Shown here: positions 26,750 to 36,817 of the stretch, one piece after another
Layout: every line of letters starts with the position of its first letter
Position numbering within the stretch: the stretch's first letter is position 1
Assembly: GCF_000718305.1 (NCBI RefSeq)
Contig: NZ_JOFQ01000003.1
Location: forward strand, 248,001-312,000
Origin: Streptomyces niger
GTDB taxonomy: Bacteria; Actinomycetota; Actinomycetes; Streptomycetales; Streptomycetaceae
Direction of reading: 5' to 3'
Length of the DNA: 64,000 nucleotides
The notes under the pieces: generated by a model
What the model saw: only the letters and a program-made list of their open reading frames with translations
Told to the model about the DNA's origin: nothing
Database searches by the model: none
Position numbers and translations under genes: made by a program

Positions 26750-27991
26750 TCAGGACGCGGGCGGATGCCATGCCGAGGGCAAGGTCAGTCCGCTTGGTGC
26801 GGGTTGCCCGGACAGCGGCACCAGACCTTGCGGTCTGTCTCCCCGCGCTCCGGTGAAGTCGACCGTGCCGCCGCAGAACGTAGCATTCTCGAAGGTGACC
26901 TCGCCGCCGGAGAACATCGCGCGGAAGAAGGTGCTCCCGCCGCCGGAGAACGTCGCACCGGTGAAGTTCACGTGGCCACCGGAGAACGCCGCTTCGGAGA
27001 AGTCGGCCCTGCTGCCGGAGAATGTGGTAGCGACGAAGCCGACTGTGCCGCCGGAGAACCTCGCTTCGGAGAAGTCGACCGTGCCGCCGCAGAACGCCGC
27101 GCCGCCGAAGTCGACCTCGCCGCCGGTGAACGCTGCGCGGAAGAAGTTGACCAGGTGGCCGGAGAACGTCGCGTAGCGGAGATTGACCGTCCCGCCGGAG
27201 AAGGTGGCTTCGGAGAAGTCGATCGTGCTGCCGGAGAATGCCACGCGGCTGAGGTCTCCGCCGTCGAAGACAACGCCGGTGAAGTTCAGATCGTGGCCTT
27301 GCCAGGAGTGCGGATGATCGGCGGCAAGGCGAAGATGATCGCGGATGAGACGGATGATCGTGTGCCGGACTTGGCGCAGAGCCAGGTACGCGTGCCGAGC
27401 GTCCACGTCGTTCGGCGGGAGATCGGCCTCGGCGGTGTACGGTAGGCCGAGGTAGGCGCACAGGACGTCGATGCAGGTTTGCCGCAGTTCACGGGTGGGT
27501 GCGTCATCGGCGAGACCGGCCAGGGCGTGCACGCCGCCCAGACGTACCGCGGCGGACTCCTCGCCGAGCTGGGCGACGGCGGTGGTGAACCGCTCGGTGT
27601 GCAACCGGGTAGCGTCCCGCAGCGCACCGTCCTCGTCGACCCGCTGGCGACGGTAGGCCACCACCAGGGCGACCAGGGCGCTGGCTCCCGCGACCGCACC
27701 GAGGGACAGCTTCACCAGGTCGAACAGCGTCTTGGCGGTGACGTGGGGCTCGGGTTCGAGGCCCTGGGCACCCAGCAGAGCCCACACCATGAAGAAGACG
27801 CCGGCGGCCGTGACGATCGCGGTGAGAAACGCGGCAGGCAGGACGATCCACACGTTCCACAGGCGCAGGCCGCGCCGTTCCGTCCGGCGTCGGGACAGGA
27901 GAGCCCTCACACAGCTGAGACCACCCGGTCCTTGCGCCGGTTCCGGCTCAGCGTGCCGGCTCCACTCGTCAGGCCCCTTGAAACCGATCAT
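26750..27991 (-). CDS. membrane-anchored pentapeptide-repeat protein
   Basis: The 413-aa protein has two helices at ~45-75 and ~85-110, a linking region, then at ~230-365 a run of pentapeptide-type repeats in which Phe recurs every five residues (DFSEATFSGG, NFFRAAFTGG, DFGGAAFCGG). This is the quadrilateral beta-helix pattern. The 5' ends of this gene and the methyltransferase are only 13 nt apart, and no Shine-Dalgarno precedes the ATG at 27991, so a downstream start is possible. Function is unknown; it resembles actinobacterial membrane pentapeptide proteins. Confidence 0.75.
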   Translation of the reverse strand: MIGFKGPDEWSRHAEPEPAQGPGGLSCVRALLSRRRTERRGLRLWNVWIVLPAAFLTAIVTAAGVFFMVWALLGAQGLEPEPHVTAKTLFDLVKLSLGAVAGASALVALVVAYRRQRVDEDGALRDATRLHTERFTTAVAQLGEESAAVRLGGVHALAGLADDAPTRELRQTCIDVLCAYLGLPYTAEADLPPNDVDARHAYLALRQVRHTIIRLIRDHLRLAADHPHSWQGHDLNFTGVVFDGGDLSRVAFSGSTIDFSEATFSGGTVNLRYATFSGHLVNFFRAAFTGGEVDFGGAAFCGGTVDFSEARFSGGTVGFVATTFSGSRADFSEAAFSGGHVNFTGATFSGGGSTFFRAMFSGGEVTFENATFCGGTVDFTGARGDRPQGLVPLSGQPAPSGLTLPSAWHPPAS

Positions 27992-27992
27992 C

Positions 27993-27998
27993 TAGGCT
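27993..27998 (+). promoter_or_regulatory. -10 box of leaderless methyltransferase transcript
   Basis: TAGGCT ends six nucleotides before the GTG at 28005, with no Shine-Dalgarno. It sits directly beside the divergent gene's start codon, so the two initiation regions share almost no space. Confidence 0.5.
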
Positions 27999-28004
27999 GA
28001 CGCG

Positions 28005-28856
28005 GTGACTGATGAGCAGGAGCGGGTACGGCCGTCGGGAGTGTGGGCCACGGCGGTGGGGGTGGCCAGAGTGCGGGCGCTGGAGACCGAGCGGGAGGAC
28101 GCGCTGTTCCGCGACCCCCTGGCACAGGCCTTCGCCGCCGCCGGTGGCCTGTGGCCCTCCTCGCCGCCGCGGCCCGATGACGAGGCCGCGCGACGCCGCC
28201 GGCTGGCCGTGTCGTTCTCCATCGTCGTCAGGACGAACTTCCTCGACGACCTGTTGCGGCAGGCCTCCGCGTCCGGGATCCGGCAGGTCGTGCTGCTCGG
28301 CGCCGGCATGGACAGCCGGGCCTTCCGGATGAACTGGCCCGAGGACACCCGCCTGTTCGAGGTCGACACCGCCGCCCCACTGGCCTTCAAGGCTTCGGTG
28401 CTGCGCCAGGAGCGGGCCGTCGCACGCTGCGAGCGGATCACCGTCCCGGTGGATCTGCATGAGGACTGGCCAGGCGCGCTGACCGCCGCAGGGCACGACC
28501 CGGCCGTGCCGACCGCATGGATCGCCGAAGGACTGCTGATCTACCTTCCCGCGGATGCGGTGGAGCTACTCCTGGCCCGGATCAGCAGGCAATCGGCGGC
28601 GGGCAGTCGGATGGGGCTGACGTTGGGCTCGCGCGGCGTGATCGAGCGCTTCGGCGCGGACGCGGCACCCGGATCGGCGGCGTCCATGTGGGTGTCGGAG
28701 ATGCCCGATGACCCGGTGGGCTGGCTGGCCGGGTACGGCTGGGACGCCGACATTCACACCCTGCGCGAGCGCGCTGCCGTCTACGGCCGCCCGATCAGCA
28801 CCCCGCCGCAGCACGAAGAGCGGCCGGGCGGACTGGTCTCGGCGATCCGCCGGTAG
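28005..28856 (+). CDS. class I SAM-dependent methyltransferase (TIGR00027/LCM-like)
   Basis: The 283-aa protein matches the actinobacterial leucine-carboxymethyltransferase-like family: TAVGVARVRALETEREDALF opening, the SAM motif QVVLLGAGMDSRAFRMNW, acidic motif FEVDTAAPLAFK and catalytic-region AEGLLIYLPADAVELLLARI. These enzymes methylate unknown O- or C-sites. The GTG start is supported by a leaderless -10. It lies at the end of the left half of the island; a related methyltransferase (Rv2003c) is in the mycobacterial DosR set, but substrate is unknown. Confidence 0.83.
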   Translation: MTDEQERVRPSGVWATAVGVARVRALETEREDALFRDPLAQAFAAAGGLWPSSPPRPDDEAARRRRLAVSFSIVVRTNFLDDLLRQASASGIRQVVLLGAGMDSRAFRMNWPEDTRLFEVDTAAPLAFKASVLRQERAVARCERITVPVDLHEDWPGALTAAGHDPAVPTAWIAEGLLIYLPADAVELLLARISRQSAAGSRMGLTLGSRGVIERFGADAAPGSAASMWVSEMPDDPVGWLAGYGWDADIHTLRERAAVYGRPISTPPQHEERPGGLVSAIRR

Positions 28857-28880
28857 AGCGAGGCGGCTACCTCCACCACC

Positions 28881-28985
28881 GAATTGCCCAGCCTCCTGGG
28901 CTTCGCCCAACGCCTCGAACGCGACCTCAACGCCGTCACCGCGTGCCTCGCACCGCCCTGGAACTCCCGCGCCGTGGAAGGCCGC
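28881..28985 (+). pseudogene. fragment of ISL3-type transposase
   Basis: In the frame beginning at 28881 the sequence reads ELPSLLGFAQRLERDLNAVT followed by ACLAPPWNSRAVEGR. That is the end of the DDE domain of ISL3/IS204-type transposases (typically FAxxLxRDLxAVTAGLxxPWNSGxVEG). Similarity stops after ~35 codons; no start, upstream catalytic residues or terminal repeats were found. It marks past transposition between the left half of the island and the hydrogenase operon. Confidence 0.6.
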
Positions 28986-29146
28986 CCTGGAGCCCTCGAC
29001 GTCCTCCTTGCGCCGCGCTGAGCCACGCATCGTAGCGGCCCTGGACCTGTTCGACGCCTTCGGCTCCAAGGAGAAGTCGGGCCGGCGTGAACCTGGACGG
29101 CGGGTCACTGTGCGGGCGCAGCCGGGGGCTGTCCGGTCCCGGACGG

Positions 29147-29160
29147 GGGCTCTTCGGCCC
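29147..29160. promoter_or_regulatory. DosR/OsdR-like box before hydrogenase operon
   Basis: GGGCTCTTCGGCCC fits GGGnC-n4-GnCCC with one mismatch and ends 66 nt before the preferred start of the hydrogenase beta-subunit gene. Confidence 0.5.
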
Positions 29161-29226
29161 ATGTCGGTGGGACCGGTCTGCGTACGACGCTGAGCATGAC
29201 GGCTGGAGCACGTGCGGGAGGTCTCG

Positions 29227-30450
29227 GTGAAGGACGTACGGCGGGATGCCTGGGTACTGCGCGACGACGGGCTGGCCGCCCTGGTCCGGGAGCTTGCGCG
29301 CGACGGCCGGCAGGTGATCGGGCCGACCGTCCGGGACGGTGCGATCGTGCTTGCCGAGGTCGATGACGCGGCACAGCTGCCCCATGGCTGGGGCGTCGAG
29401 TTGGCGGCCGGACGGTACCGGCTGGTGCGCCGCGAGGATGCGATGGTGTTCGCACACAGCGCGGGGCCGCAGTCCTGGAAGGCGTATCTGCATCCTCAGC
29501 ATGTGCGTCGCTGGACGGCCGACCGGAACGCAGGCGGTGAGTGGACCGTACGGGGAGAGGACGAGCGGGAGGCCGACGCCGTTCCTGCCTACGCCTTCCT
29601 CGGGGTACGCCCCTGCGACCTGCGGGCGATCGCCGTTCAGGGGCGGGTGCTCGGGGGTGGGCCGGGCGCCGACACCGCCTACCGGCGCCGTCTGGATCGG
29701 ACGTTCATCGTCGCCGTGGAGTGCACCGATCCGGGCGCGACCTGCTTCTGTACGTCCATGGGCAGCGGTCCCGCGGTGGATGTGCACGATCGCGGCTACG
29801 ACCTCGCGATGACCGAGCTGCTGGACGAGGGCGGGCATCGTTTCCTGATCCGGGCCGGCAGTGATGCGGGGGCGGAGCTGCTGACCCGGCTACCGGTGGA
29901 AGGCGCGGCGCCGCTGACCGAGTCTGCCGCGCGGCATGTGGTGGCGGACGCGGCGGAGCGCATGGGCCGGTCCATGCCACCGGTCGATCTGCACGCGCTG
30001 ATGGCCGGTTCGATGGCGGCCGAGCGTTGGGACGACGTGGCGAGCCGATGCCTGACCTGCGGTAACTGCACGATGGTGTGCCCGACGTGCTTCTGCACCA
30101 CCACTGAGGACGTCACTGATCTGACGGGCGACCACGCCGAGCGGTGGCAGCGTTGGGACTCGTGCTTCGATCTGGACTTCAGCCAGCTGCACGGTGGGCC
30201 GGTCCGGGCGAGCGGGCGCAGCCGGTATCGGCAGTGGCTCACGCACAAACTCGGCACGTGGCACGACCAGTTCGGCGAATCGGGATGCGTCGGCTGTGGA
30301 CGCTGCATCGTGTGGTGTCCGGTCGGCATCGACATCACCGAGGAGGCCGCGGCGCTGGCCGAGGAGACCGGGCAGCCGGAGAACAGGGGCAGCGTGCAGG
30401 CGGCCGAGTCGGTCAGGCACGCGCGGCAGGAAGGTGGCGGGCGACGATGA
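29227..30450 (+). CDS. [NiFe] hydrogenase beta subunit, 4Fe-4S protein (HydB/HyhB-like)
   Basis: The 407-aa protein (GTG at 29227 after GGGAGG; a GTG at 29212 is possible) matches the sulfhydrogenase beta subunit. Two ferredoxin-like clusters are visible near the C-terminus: CLTCGNCTMVCPTC and CVGCGRCIVWCP. The central region carries FLGVRPCDLRAIAVQ and CTDPGATCFCTSMG with extra Cys. It relays electrons between the NiFe module and the flavin subunit. It is first of an overlapping gene set (beta, cNMP-domain, gamma, delta, alpha), the order of group 3b NAD(P)-linked hydrogenases. Cytoplasmic; no signal peptide. Confidence 0.88.
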   Translation: MKDVRRDAWVLRDDGLAALVRELARDGRQVIGPTVRDGAIVLAEVDDAAQLPHGWGVELAAGRYRLVRREDAMVFAHSAGPQSWKAYLHPQHVRRWTADRNAGGEWTVRGEDEREADAVPAYAFLGVRPCDLRAIAVQGRVLGGGPGADTAYRRRLDRTFIVAVECTDPGATCFCTSMGSGPAVDVHDRGYDLAMTELLDEGGHRFLIRAGSDAGAELLTRLPVEGAAPLTESAARHVVADAAERMGRSMPPVDLHALMAGSMAAERWDDVASRCLTCGNCTMVCPTCFCTTTEDVTDLTGDHAERWQRWDSCFDLDFSQLHGGPVRASGRSRYRQWLTHKLGTWHDQFGESGCVGCGRCIVWCPVGIDITEEAAALAEETGQPENRGSVQAAESVRHARQEGGGRR

Positions 30451-30899
30451 AGACCGTGACGGGGCGATTCGGAGCACTCTCCGCGGAACAGAGCCGGAAG
30501 CTGATGGCGTTGGGGCGCGAAGTGTCCTTCCCCGCGGGGACACGGATCTTCGAGGAGGGCCGGCCGGCCGACCGGTTCTGGATCCTCCGCAGTGGCGCCG
30601 TCCAGCTCGACCTGCACGTCCCGGGCCGGCGGCCGGCGATCATCGAAACCCTGGGGCAGGGCGACCTGCTCGGCTGGGCGTGGCTCTTCCCGCCCCGCAG
30701 CTGGCATCTGGGCGCGGCGGCACTCAGTCCCGTACGGGCCTGGGAGTTCGATGCGGAAGCGGTACGCGGGCTGTGTCATGAGGACCCGGTACTGGGGCAT
30801 GACCTGGTACTGGCCTGCGCCGAGGTGATCGGGCACCGGCTGCAGTGTGCGCGCACCCGTCTCATGGACCTGTACGGCCCTCACGGGAGCGGTGTGTGA
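30447..30899 (+). CDS. cyclic-nucleotide-binding domain protein without HTH
   Basis: The 150-aa protein starts at an ATG in an ATGA overlap with the beta subunit and ends in a TGATG junction with the gamma subunit. It is a lone Crp/Fnr-type cNMP fold: KLMALGREVSFPAGTRIFEE, FWILRSGAVQLDLHVPG and GQGDLLGWAWLF. There is no room for a DNA-binding domain after the C-helix. It therefore cannot be a normal Crp regulator. Being embedded between hydrogenase genes, it may be an allosteric or assembly factor of the enzyme. The family phosphate-binding Arg region is not obvious. Confidence 0.85.
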   Translation: MKTVTGRFGALSAEQSRKLMALGREVSFPAGTRIFEEGRPADRFWILRSGAVQLDLHVPGRRPAIIETLGQGDLLGWAWLFPPRSWHLGAAALSPVRAWEFDAEAVRGLCHEDPVLGHDLVLACAEVIGHRLQCARTRLMDLYGPHGSGV

Positions 30900-31756
30900 T
30901 GGCTTCGGTGCTGGCGACCTCGCCGTCCGGTGCCCTCTCGCGTGTGCCGTCGGTACCGGTGCCCTACCGGGTCGTCCGGCGCTGCCCGGAAACCGCGGAC
31001 TCCGCGACGCTCAAGCTGGCGCCTGCCGGGGAGACGCTCCCTCCGTTCGTGCCGGGGCAGTTCGCCATGCTCTGTGCCTTCGGCATCGGGGAGATACCGG
31101 TGTCCGTTGCGGGGCTGCCGGTGGGTGAAGATGCGCTCGTCCACACGGTGCGTACGGTCGGTGCTGTTTCCGACGCACTGTATGCGATGGCCCCCGGGGC
31201 CACTGTGGGCGTGCGCGGCCCCTTCGGCACCGGCTGGGACCTCGGCATGGCCGCGGACAGGGACGTGCTGGTCATCGCGGGGGGCATCGGGCTCGCGCCC
31301 TTGCGGCCGGTCGTCCTCGACATCTTGGGCGAGCGGGAGCGCTTCGGCCGGTTGAGCGTCCTGATCGGGGCACGGACCCCCGCAGACCTGCTGTACAAGC
31401 TGCAGACGAAGGTGTGGAGCGCGGCGGCGGACGTCGCGGTCACGGTGGACCGTCCGGCGCCGGGCTGGTCGGGCTCGGTGGGTGTGGTCACCCGCCTGCT
31501 GGACCGCGCCGTCTTCCGGCCGGCCAACACCGTCGCCTACGTCTGCGGGCCCGAGCCGATGATCCGGGCGACGGCGCGGCAACTGGTCACGCGAGGCGTG
31601 CCGGCGCGGCGCATCCGCGTCTCGCTCGAACGCAACATGCGCTGCGGGTCGGCCGAGTGCGGCCACTGCCAGCTCGGTCCCGTGCTGCTGTGCCGGGACG
31701 GCCCGGTCATCGGCTGGCATCGCGCCGAGCCACTGCTGACCGTGCCGGAACTGTGA
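30899..31756 (+). CDS. [NiFe] hydrogenase gamma subunit, FAD/NAD(P) reductase (HydG/HyhG-like)
   Basis: The 285-aa protein has an FNR-type flavin barrel ([20 protein letters not shown]), an NAD(P)-binding half ([31 protein letters not shown]) and a C-terminal 2Fe-2S-type motif [19 protein letters not shown], as in dihydroorotate-dehydrogenase electron-transfer subunits. It links the enzyme to NAD(P)H. It overlaps the cNMP gene by one base and is followed after ~10 nt by the delta subunit. Coenzyme preference (NAD or NADP) cannot be decided by eye. Confidence 0.9.
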   Translation: MASVLATSPSGALSRVPSVPVPYRVVRRCPETADSATLKLAPAGETLPPFVPGQFAMLCAFGIGEIPVSVAGLPVGEDALVHTVRTVGAVSDALYAMAPGATVGVRGPFGTGWDLGMAADRDVLVIAGGIGLAPLRPVVLDILGERERFGRLSVLIGARTPADLLYKLQTKVWSAAADVAVTVDRPAPGWSGSVGVVTRLLDRAVFRPANTVAYVCGPEPMIRATARQLVTRGVPARRIRVSLERNMRCGSAECGHCQLGPVLLCRDGPVIGWHRAEPLLTVPEL

Positions 31757-31766
31757 GGTGAGCACC

Positions 31767-32561
31767 GTGCCCGCTGCAGCACGCGCGACCCGTCCCACCC
31801 TCGCCGTTTTCAAGCTGGCCTCCTGTGACGGCTGTCAGCTCACCCTGCTGGACTGCGAGGACGAGCTGCTGGAGCTGGCCGGACGCGTCGAGATCCGGCA
31901 CTTCCTGGAGGCGTCCAGTGCCGTCGGCTCCGGGCCGTACGACCTGGCGCTCGTGGAAGGCTCGATCACCACGGCCGAGGACCGGCGGCGCGTTCACGAG
32001 ATCAGGGCTGCCGCGCGTCATCTGGTGACCATCGGCGCGTGCGCGACCGCCGGTGGCATCCAGGCCCTGCGGAACTTCGCGGATGTCGCCGAATACCGGG
32101 CGACCGTGTACGCCCGCCCCGAATACATCGCCACACTCGCCACCTCCACTCCCGTGTCCGCCCACGTCCCCGTCGACTTCGAGCTGCGGGGCTGTCCCAT
32201 CGACCGCGGTCAGCTGCTGGAGGTCATCACCGCGTTCCTGGTGGGCCGCAAGCCGGACATCCCCGACCACAGCGTCTGCTTCGCCTGCAAGCGCCGGGGG
32301 ACCGTGTGCGTCACCGTGGCCCACGGTACGCCTTGCCTGGGGCCGGTCACCCATGCCGGCTGTGGGGCGATCTGCCCCGCGTACGGCCGGGGCTGCTACG
32401 GCTGTTTCGGCCCCTCGGCCTCCCCGAACCTGCCCGCGCTGATCCCGTTGCTGCGGCGGGACGGCATGGACGAGCCGACCCTCGGCCGGGCGCTGCGCAC
32501 GTACAACGCCACCGCCTTCGCCGAGCTGGCGGCCCGTTCGGGAGAGGAGCGGCCGTCATGA
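31767..32561 (+). CDS. [NiFe] hydrogenase small (delta) subunit (HydD/HyhS-like)
   Basis: The 264-aa protein is best started at the GTG at 31767, 8 nt after GAGG; the GTG at 31758 lies inside the ribosome-binding site. It has the proximal-cluster motif [20 protein letters not shown], the [10 protein letters not shown] segment and a C-terminal Cys set ([38 protein letters not shown]) for three Fe-S clusters. There is no twin-arginine signal, so the enzyme is cytoplasmic, fitting group 3. The stop overlaps the large-subunit start by 4 nt. Confidence 0.9.
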   Translation: MPAAARATRPTLAVFKLASCDGCQLTLLDCEDELLELAGRVEIRHFLEASSAVGSGPYDLALVEGSITTAEDRRRVHEIRAAARHLVTIGACATAGGIQALRNFADVAEYRATVYARPEYIATLATSTPVSAHVPVDFELRGCPIDRGQLLEVITAFLVGRKPDIPDHSVCFACKRRGTVCVTVAHGTPCLGPVTHAGCGAICPAYGRGCYGCFGPSASPNLPALIPLLRRDGMDEPTLGRALRTYNATAFAELAARSGEERPS

Positions 32562-33931
32562 CGCACCGGGGTTCGCGCGTACTGCGGGTCGGGGCGCTCA
32601 GCCGCGTCGAAGGCGAGGGCGCGCTCCACCTGCGAGTGCAGGAGGGCAGGGTTGCCCAGGCCGAACTACAGATCTACGAGCCGCCGCGCTTCTTCGAAGC
32701 CTTCCTGCGCGGGCGCGCGTACACCGAACCGCCCGACATCACCTCCAGGGTCTGCGGCATCTGCCCGGTCGCCTACCAGATGAGTGCCTGCCGCGCCGTC
32801 GAGGATGCCTGCGGCGTGCAGGTGGACGGCCAACTGGGCGCGCTACGCCGGCTGTTGTACTGCGGTGAGTGGATCGAAAGCCAGATCCTGCACATCCACC
32901 TCCTGCACGCACCCGACTTCCTGGGATACGCGAGCGCGGTCGACATGGCGCGTACCCGGCGCGCCGACGTGGAGCGCGGCCTGCGCATCAAGCAGGCGGG
33001 CAACGCGATCCTGGAGCTGCTCGGCGGGCGGGCCATCCACCCGATCAATGTGCGGCTCGGCGGCTTCCACCGCGTCCCCACCCGCGCCGAGCTGCGCCCG
33101 CTGCGCGAACAGCTGGCCAGGGCGAGGGACGACGCCTGGGAGACGGTCCGCTGGGTGGCCGGCTTCGACTTCCCCGACGCGGGTGCCGACCACGCGCTGC
33201 TCGCCCTGATCCAGCCGGGCCGCTACGCGATCGAATCCGGCACACCGGCGGTCATGGCCGCACCGCACGCCCACGGCCTGCCCGGCGACACCGACCAGCC
33301 CCTGCCCCTCCGCCAGTTCCCGGTGCACGCCTTCACCGAAGAGGTCACCGAGCGGCAGGTGCCGTACTCCACCGCCTTGCAGGCGACGCTCGACGGCGAG
33401 CGCTACCTCACCGGCTCCCTCGCCCGCTACGCCCTCAGCGGCCGGTGGCTCTCCCCCATCGCCCGGCAGGCGGCCCGCGAGGCAGGCCTCGGCGATCCGC
33501 TGTCCGGCACGGTGTGCCGCAACCCGTTCCGCAGCATCGTCGTACGAGCGGTGGAGGCCCTGTACGCGATCGACGAGGCGCTGCACATCATCGACGCGTA
33601 CCGGCCACCGGCACGCCCATATGTGGAGGTGCTCCCCCGCGCGGACACCGGCCACGGCGCGACCGAAGCCCCACGCGGACTGCTCTACCACCGCTATGCC
33701 CTGGACGCGCACGGCACGGTCACCGACGCCCTCCTCATCCCGCCCACCGCGCAGAACCAGGGAGCCATCGAGGAGGATCTGCGGCGCCTCGTCCAGCACC
33801 GGCTCGACCACGAGGACGACCCGGCGACCGATGCCGAACTCACCGCCCTGTGCGAGCGCGGCATCCGCAACCACGACCCGTGTATTTCCTGCTCGGCCCA
33901 CTTCCTCGACCTGACCGTAGACCGCTCCTGA
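32558..33931 (+). CDS. [NiFe] hydrogenase large (alpha) subunit (HydA/HyhL-like)
   Basis: The 457-aa catalytic subunit carries both nickel-ligand motifs: RVCGICPV (C66, C69) and DPCISCSAH (C442, C445). The usual His after the first pair reads Tyr (PVAYQM), which I recall from group 3b enzymes. After H448 a 9-residue tail (FLDLTVDRS) remains for removal by the maturation endopeptidase, here encoded at 44689-45237. Length and motifs fit a bidirectional cytoplasmic H2:NAD(P) hydrogenase. ATGA overlap with the delta subunit; a CBS-BON gene follows after 9 nt. Confidence 0.92.
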   Translation: MTHRGSRVLRVGALSRVEGEGALHLRVQEGRVAQAELQIYEPPRFFEAFLRGRAYTEPPDITSRVCGICPVAYQMSACRAVEDACGVQVDGQLGALRRLLYCGEWIESQILHIHLLHAPDFLGYASAVDMARTRRADVERGLRIKQAGNAILELLGGRAIHPINVRLGGFHRVPTRAELRPLREQLARARDDAWETVRWVAGFDFPDAGADHALLALIQPGRYAIESGTPAVMAAPHAHGLPGDTDQPLPLRQFPVHAFTEEVTERQVPYSTALQATLDGERYLTGSLARYALSGRWLSPIARQAAREAGLGDPLSGTVCRNPFRSIVVRAVEALYAIDEALHIIDAYRPPARPYVEVLPRADTGHGATEAPRGLLYHRYALDAHGTVTDALLIPPTAQNQGAIEEDLRRLVQHRLDHEDDPATDAELTALCERGIRNHDPCISCSAHFLDLTVDRS

Positions 33932-33940
33932 GGAGTTCCC

Positions 33941-34621
33941 ATGCCCGATGTCTCAGCCACCCCGCAGTCCCCGCACACCGTCGACGACGTGATGACTCGC
34001 ACGGTCGTGGCGGTGGGCCGCAACGCACCGTTCAAGGAGATCGTCAAGACGATGGAGCAGTGGCAGGTCAGCGCGCTGCCCGTCCTGGAGGGCGAGAGCC
34101 GGGTCGTCGGCGTGGTCTCCGAGGCCGACCTGCTGCCCAAGGAGCAGTTCCGCGACCACACGCCCTCCCGCATCGAGCAGGCACGGGAGCTGGAGGCGCT
34201 GGTCAAGTCCGGCGGCATGACAGCCGGTGAGCTGATGACCGCCCCGGCCATCACCGTGCACGCCGATGCCACGATCGCCCAGGCCGCCCGCACCATGGCC
34301 GTCTACAAGATCAAGCGGCTGCCGGTCATCGATGCCGAAGGGCGGCTGGAAGGTGTGGTCAGCCGCAGCGATCTGCTGAAGGTGTTCCTTCGGGAGGATG
34401 CCGACATCGCGGAGGAGGTCCGTCGCGAGATAGTCGGGCCACTGTTCCGCTCGCACGGCCAGGAAGTCACCATCGAGGTGACCGACGGGGTGGTCACCAT
34501 CAGCGGTGAGATCAAGGACTGCTCGCTGGTCCCGGTGGCCGCCCGGCTGATCCGCAGTGTGGAAGGCGTGGTGGACGCCGACATGCGCCTGACCGGCGTC
34601 CGCCACCGTTCGCCGTCCTGA
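33941..34621 (+). CDS. CBS pair - BON domain protein
   Basis: The 226-aa protein starts after GAGGAG. It has two CBS motifs (~15-70 [20 protein letters not shown], ~90-150 [20 protein letters not shown]) and a C-terminal BON domain (~160-220, [16 protein letters not shown]). CBS pairs often bind adenine nucleotides; Hrp1 (Rv2626c) is the best-known DosR-induced CBS protein. It is encoded directly after the hydrogenase catalytic subunit and before hypD, so expression is probably tied to the hydrogenase. Partner unknown. Confidence 0.85.
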   Translation: MPDVSATPQSPHTVDDVMTRTVVAVGRNAPFKEIVKTMEQWQVSALPVLEGESRVVGVVSEADLLPKEQFRDHTPSRIEQARELEALVKSGGMTAGELMTAPAITVHADATIAQAARTMAVYKIKRLPVIDAEGRLEGVVSRSDLLKVFLREDADIAEEVRREIVGPLFRSHGQEVTIEVTDGVVTISGEIKDCSLVPVAARLIRSVEGVVDADMRLTGVRHRSPS

Positions 34622-34646
34622 GCCTCGCAGGCCCGCTGGAGGCTTC

Positions 34647-35753
34647 GTGAAGTACCTCGACGAGTACCGTGACCCCGGACTCGCACGCCGGCTGCTGGAC
34701 GAACTCGCAGCCGTGGCGACCCGGCCTTGGCGGATCATGGAAGTGTGCGGCGGCCAGACCCACACGCTCGTCCGCCAGGGCATCGACGAACTGCTGCCCG
34801 CCGGGATCCGCATGATTCACGGGCCCGGCTGCCCGGTGTGTGTGACGCCGCTGGAGACCCTGGACCGGGCGATGGCCATCGCCGCCCGGCCAGGCGTCAC
34901 GTTCACCAGCTTCGGTGACATGCTGCGCGTCCCGGGCACGCGCACCGACCTGCTGTCGTTGCGTGCCCGGGGCGCTGACGTCCGCGTCGTCTACTCCCCC
35001 ATGGAAGCGGTACGGCTGGCCTCCGCGCATCCGGACCGTGAGGTGGTCTTCCTCGCCGTCGGCTTCGAGACCACCGCGCCCGCCAACGCCACGGCCGTGC
35101 TCCAAGCGGCCCGGCTGGGCCTGCGCAACTTCTCCGTCCTGGTCAGCCACGTCCTGGTGCCACCGGCGATGACCACACTGCTGGAGGACCCCGACTGCGA
35201 GGTGCAGGCCTTCCTCGCCGCCGGACACGTCTGCGCGGTGATGGGCTGGCGCGAGTACGAGCCGATCTGCGTCCGCCACCACGTACCGATCGTTGTCACC
35301 GGTTTCGAACCGCTGGATCTGCTGGAAGGCATCCTCATGGCGGTCCGGCAGCTCGAATCCGGCCGGGCCGAGGTGGAGAACCAGTACGCAAGGGCCGTCC
35401 GCCGCCAGGGGAATCCGGACGCGCGCTCGGCCGTCTCCCAGGTCTTTCGCGTCGCCGACCGCAACTGGCGCGGCATCGGGCCGCTCCCCGGCAGCGGCCT
35501 GGAACTCACCGAGGAGTACGCGGAGTTCGACGCGGCCCGCCGCTTCGACGTGGGCCGACTGCATGCCCTCGAACATCCGGAGTGCATCGCCGGTGCCATC
35601 CTCACCGGCGCCAGGCTGCCGACGGACTGCACGGCGTACGGAACGCGCTGCACCCCGCGCACCCCGCTCGGAGCACCCATGGTCTCAGCCGAAGGAACCT
35701 GCGCCGCCTTCCACGCCGCCGGACGAGCACCCACTCCGAGGAGCGCTTCATGA
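34647..35753 (+). CDS. hypD: hydrogenase maturation factor HypD
   Basis: The 368-aa protein starts at a GTG after GGAGG. It has the HypD signatures: [55 protein letters not shown] and the C-terminal Cys set ([38 protein letters not shown]) that binds a 4Fe-4S cluster. With HypC it forms the scaffold on which Fe(CN)2CO is assembled. It overlaps hypE by 4 nt (ATGA). Confidence 0.95.
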   Translation: MKYLDEYRDPGLARRLLDELAAVATRPWRIMEVCGGQTHTLVRQGIDELLPAGIRMIHGPGCPVCVTPLETLDRAMAIAARPGVTFTSFGDMLRVPGTRTDLLSLRARGADVRVVYSPMEAVRLASAHPDREVVFLAVGFETTAPANATAVLQAARLGLRNFSVLVSHVLVPPAMTTLLEDPDCEVQAFLAAGHVCAVMGWREYEPICVRHHVPIVVTGFEPLDLLEGILMAVRQLESGRAEVENQYARAVRRQGNPDARSAVSQVFRVADRNWRGIGPLPGSGLELTEEYAEFDAARRFDVGRLHALEHPECIAGAILTGARLPTDCTAYGTRCTPRTPLGAPMVSAEGTCAAFHAAGRAPTPRSAS

Positions 35754-36781
35754 CCCTCGTCTGCCCTGGCCCGCACCATGAGGAGGAGCGGGTGCTGCTC
35801 GGCCATGGTGCCGGTGGGCGTCTCAGCGCCGAGCTGCTGGGCTCCGTGCTGCTGCCCGCACTCGGCGCGCCGGACGGCCCGCTGGAGGACGCCGCCCTCC
35901 TCCCCGGGCATCCCGAACTCGTCGTCAGCACCGACGGCTTCGTGGTCAAGCCACTGTTCTTCCCCGGCGGCGACATCGGCTCCCTCGCCGTCCACGGGAC
36001 CGTGAACGACCTGGCCATGCGGGGCGGCATGCCGGTGGCCCTGACCTTGTCCCTGGTCCTGGAGGAAGGACTTCCCCTCAGCGAGCTCCGCACGGTGATG
36101 GAGTCCGCCGGGAAGGCGGCGGGCGGCGCGGACGTGCCTGTCGTCGCCGGCGACACCAAGGTCGTCGAGCGGGGCGCCGTCGACCGGATGTTCCTCACCA
36201 CCACGGGAATCGGCCGCCGCCTCCCGTTCATGCGTCCCTCCGCCGCCGGCGCCCGGCCCGGCGACGCGATCCTGCTCTCCGGCCCCATCGGCCTGCACGG
36301 CACCGCCGTGCTCTCCACCCGGGAGGGCCTCGGTTTCGAGGCGGACATCGTCTCCGACACCCGCCCGCTGCACCGCCTGGTACGGGCCCTCGCCCCGCTC
36401 GCCGGCCACGTGCACGCCCTGCGTGACCCCACGCGCGGGGGGCTGGCCGCCGCACTCAACGAGATCGCCCGCGACTCCCGGGTCGGTACCGAAATCGACG
36501 AGTCCCGCCTGCCGGTGCCCGCGCCGGTCGCGGCCGCCTGCGACCTGCTCGGACTCGATCCCCTGCAGGTGGCCAACGAGGGTTGTTTCGTCGCCTGCAC
36601 CCACGAATCCGCGGCCGACACGGCGCTGGCGGCACTGCGCTCGCTGCCCGAGGGCTGCGGTGCCGTCCGGATCGGCAACGTCGTCCCGGACCATCCCGGC
36701 CGCGTCGTCATGCGGACCCTCGTCGGGGCACGCCGCGTGGTGGACATGCCGCTGGGGGAACAGCTGCCCCGCATCTGCTGA
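35750..36781 (+). CDS. hypE: hydrogenase maturation factor HypE
   Basis: The 343-aa PurM/ThiL-like ATPase ends in PRIC, the C-terminal Cys that receives carbamoyl from HypF and is dehydrated to thiocyanate. Other landmarks are [14 protein letters not shown], the [20 protein letters not shown] nucleotide segment, [17 protein letters not shown] and [16 protein letters not shown]. The start lies inside the end of hypD, implying coupled translation. A box and inverted repeat follow at 36818-36854. Confidence 0.95.
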   Translation: MTLVCPGPHHEEERVLLGHGAGGRLSAELLGSVLLPALGAPDGPLEDAALLPGHPELVVSTDGFVVKPLFFPGGDIGSLAVHGTVNDLAMRGGMPVALTLSLVLEEGLPLSELRTVMESAGKAAGGADVPVVAGDTKVVERGAVDRMFLTTTGIGRRLPFMRPSAAGARPGDAILLSGPIGLHGTAVLSTREGLGFEADIVSDTRPLHRLVRALAPLAGHVHALRDPTRGGLAAALNEIARDSRVGTEIDESRLPVPAPVAAACDLLGLDPLQVANEGCFVACTHESAADTALAALRSLPEGCGAVRIGNVVPDHPGRVVMRTLVGARRVVDMPLGEQLPRIC

Positions 36782-36817
36782 CCACCGCGCTCCCGCAGGG
36801 CCGGCCGGCAGCTGTCA

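Noticed and set aside
30447..30899. Call as Crp/Fnr transcription regulator
   Set aside because: Only the sensor domain is present; there is no helix-turn-helix before the stop.
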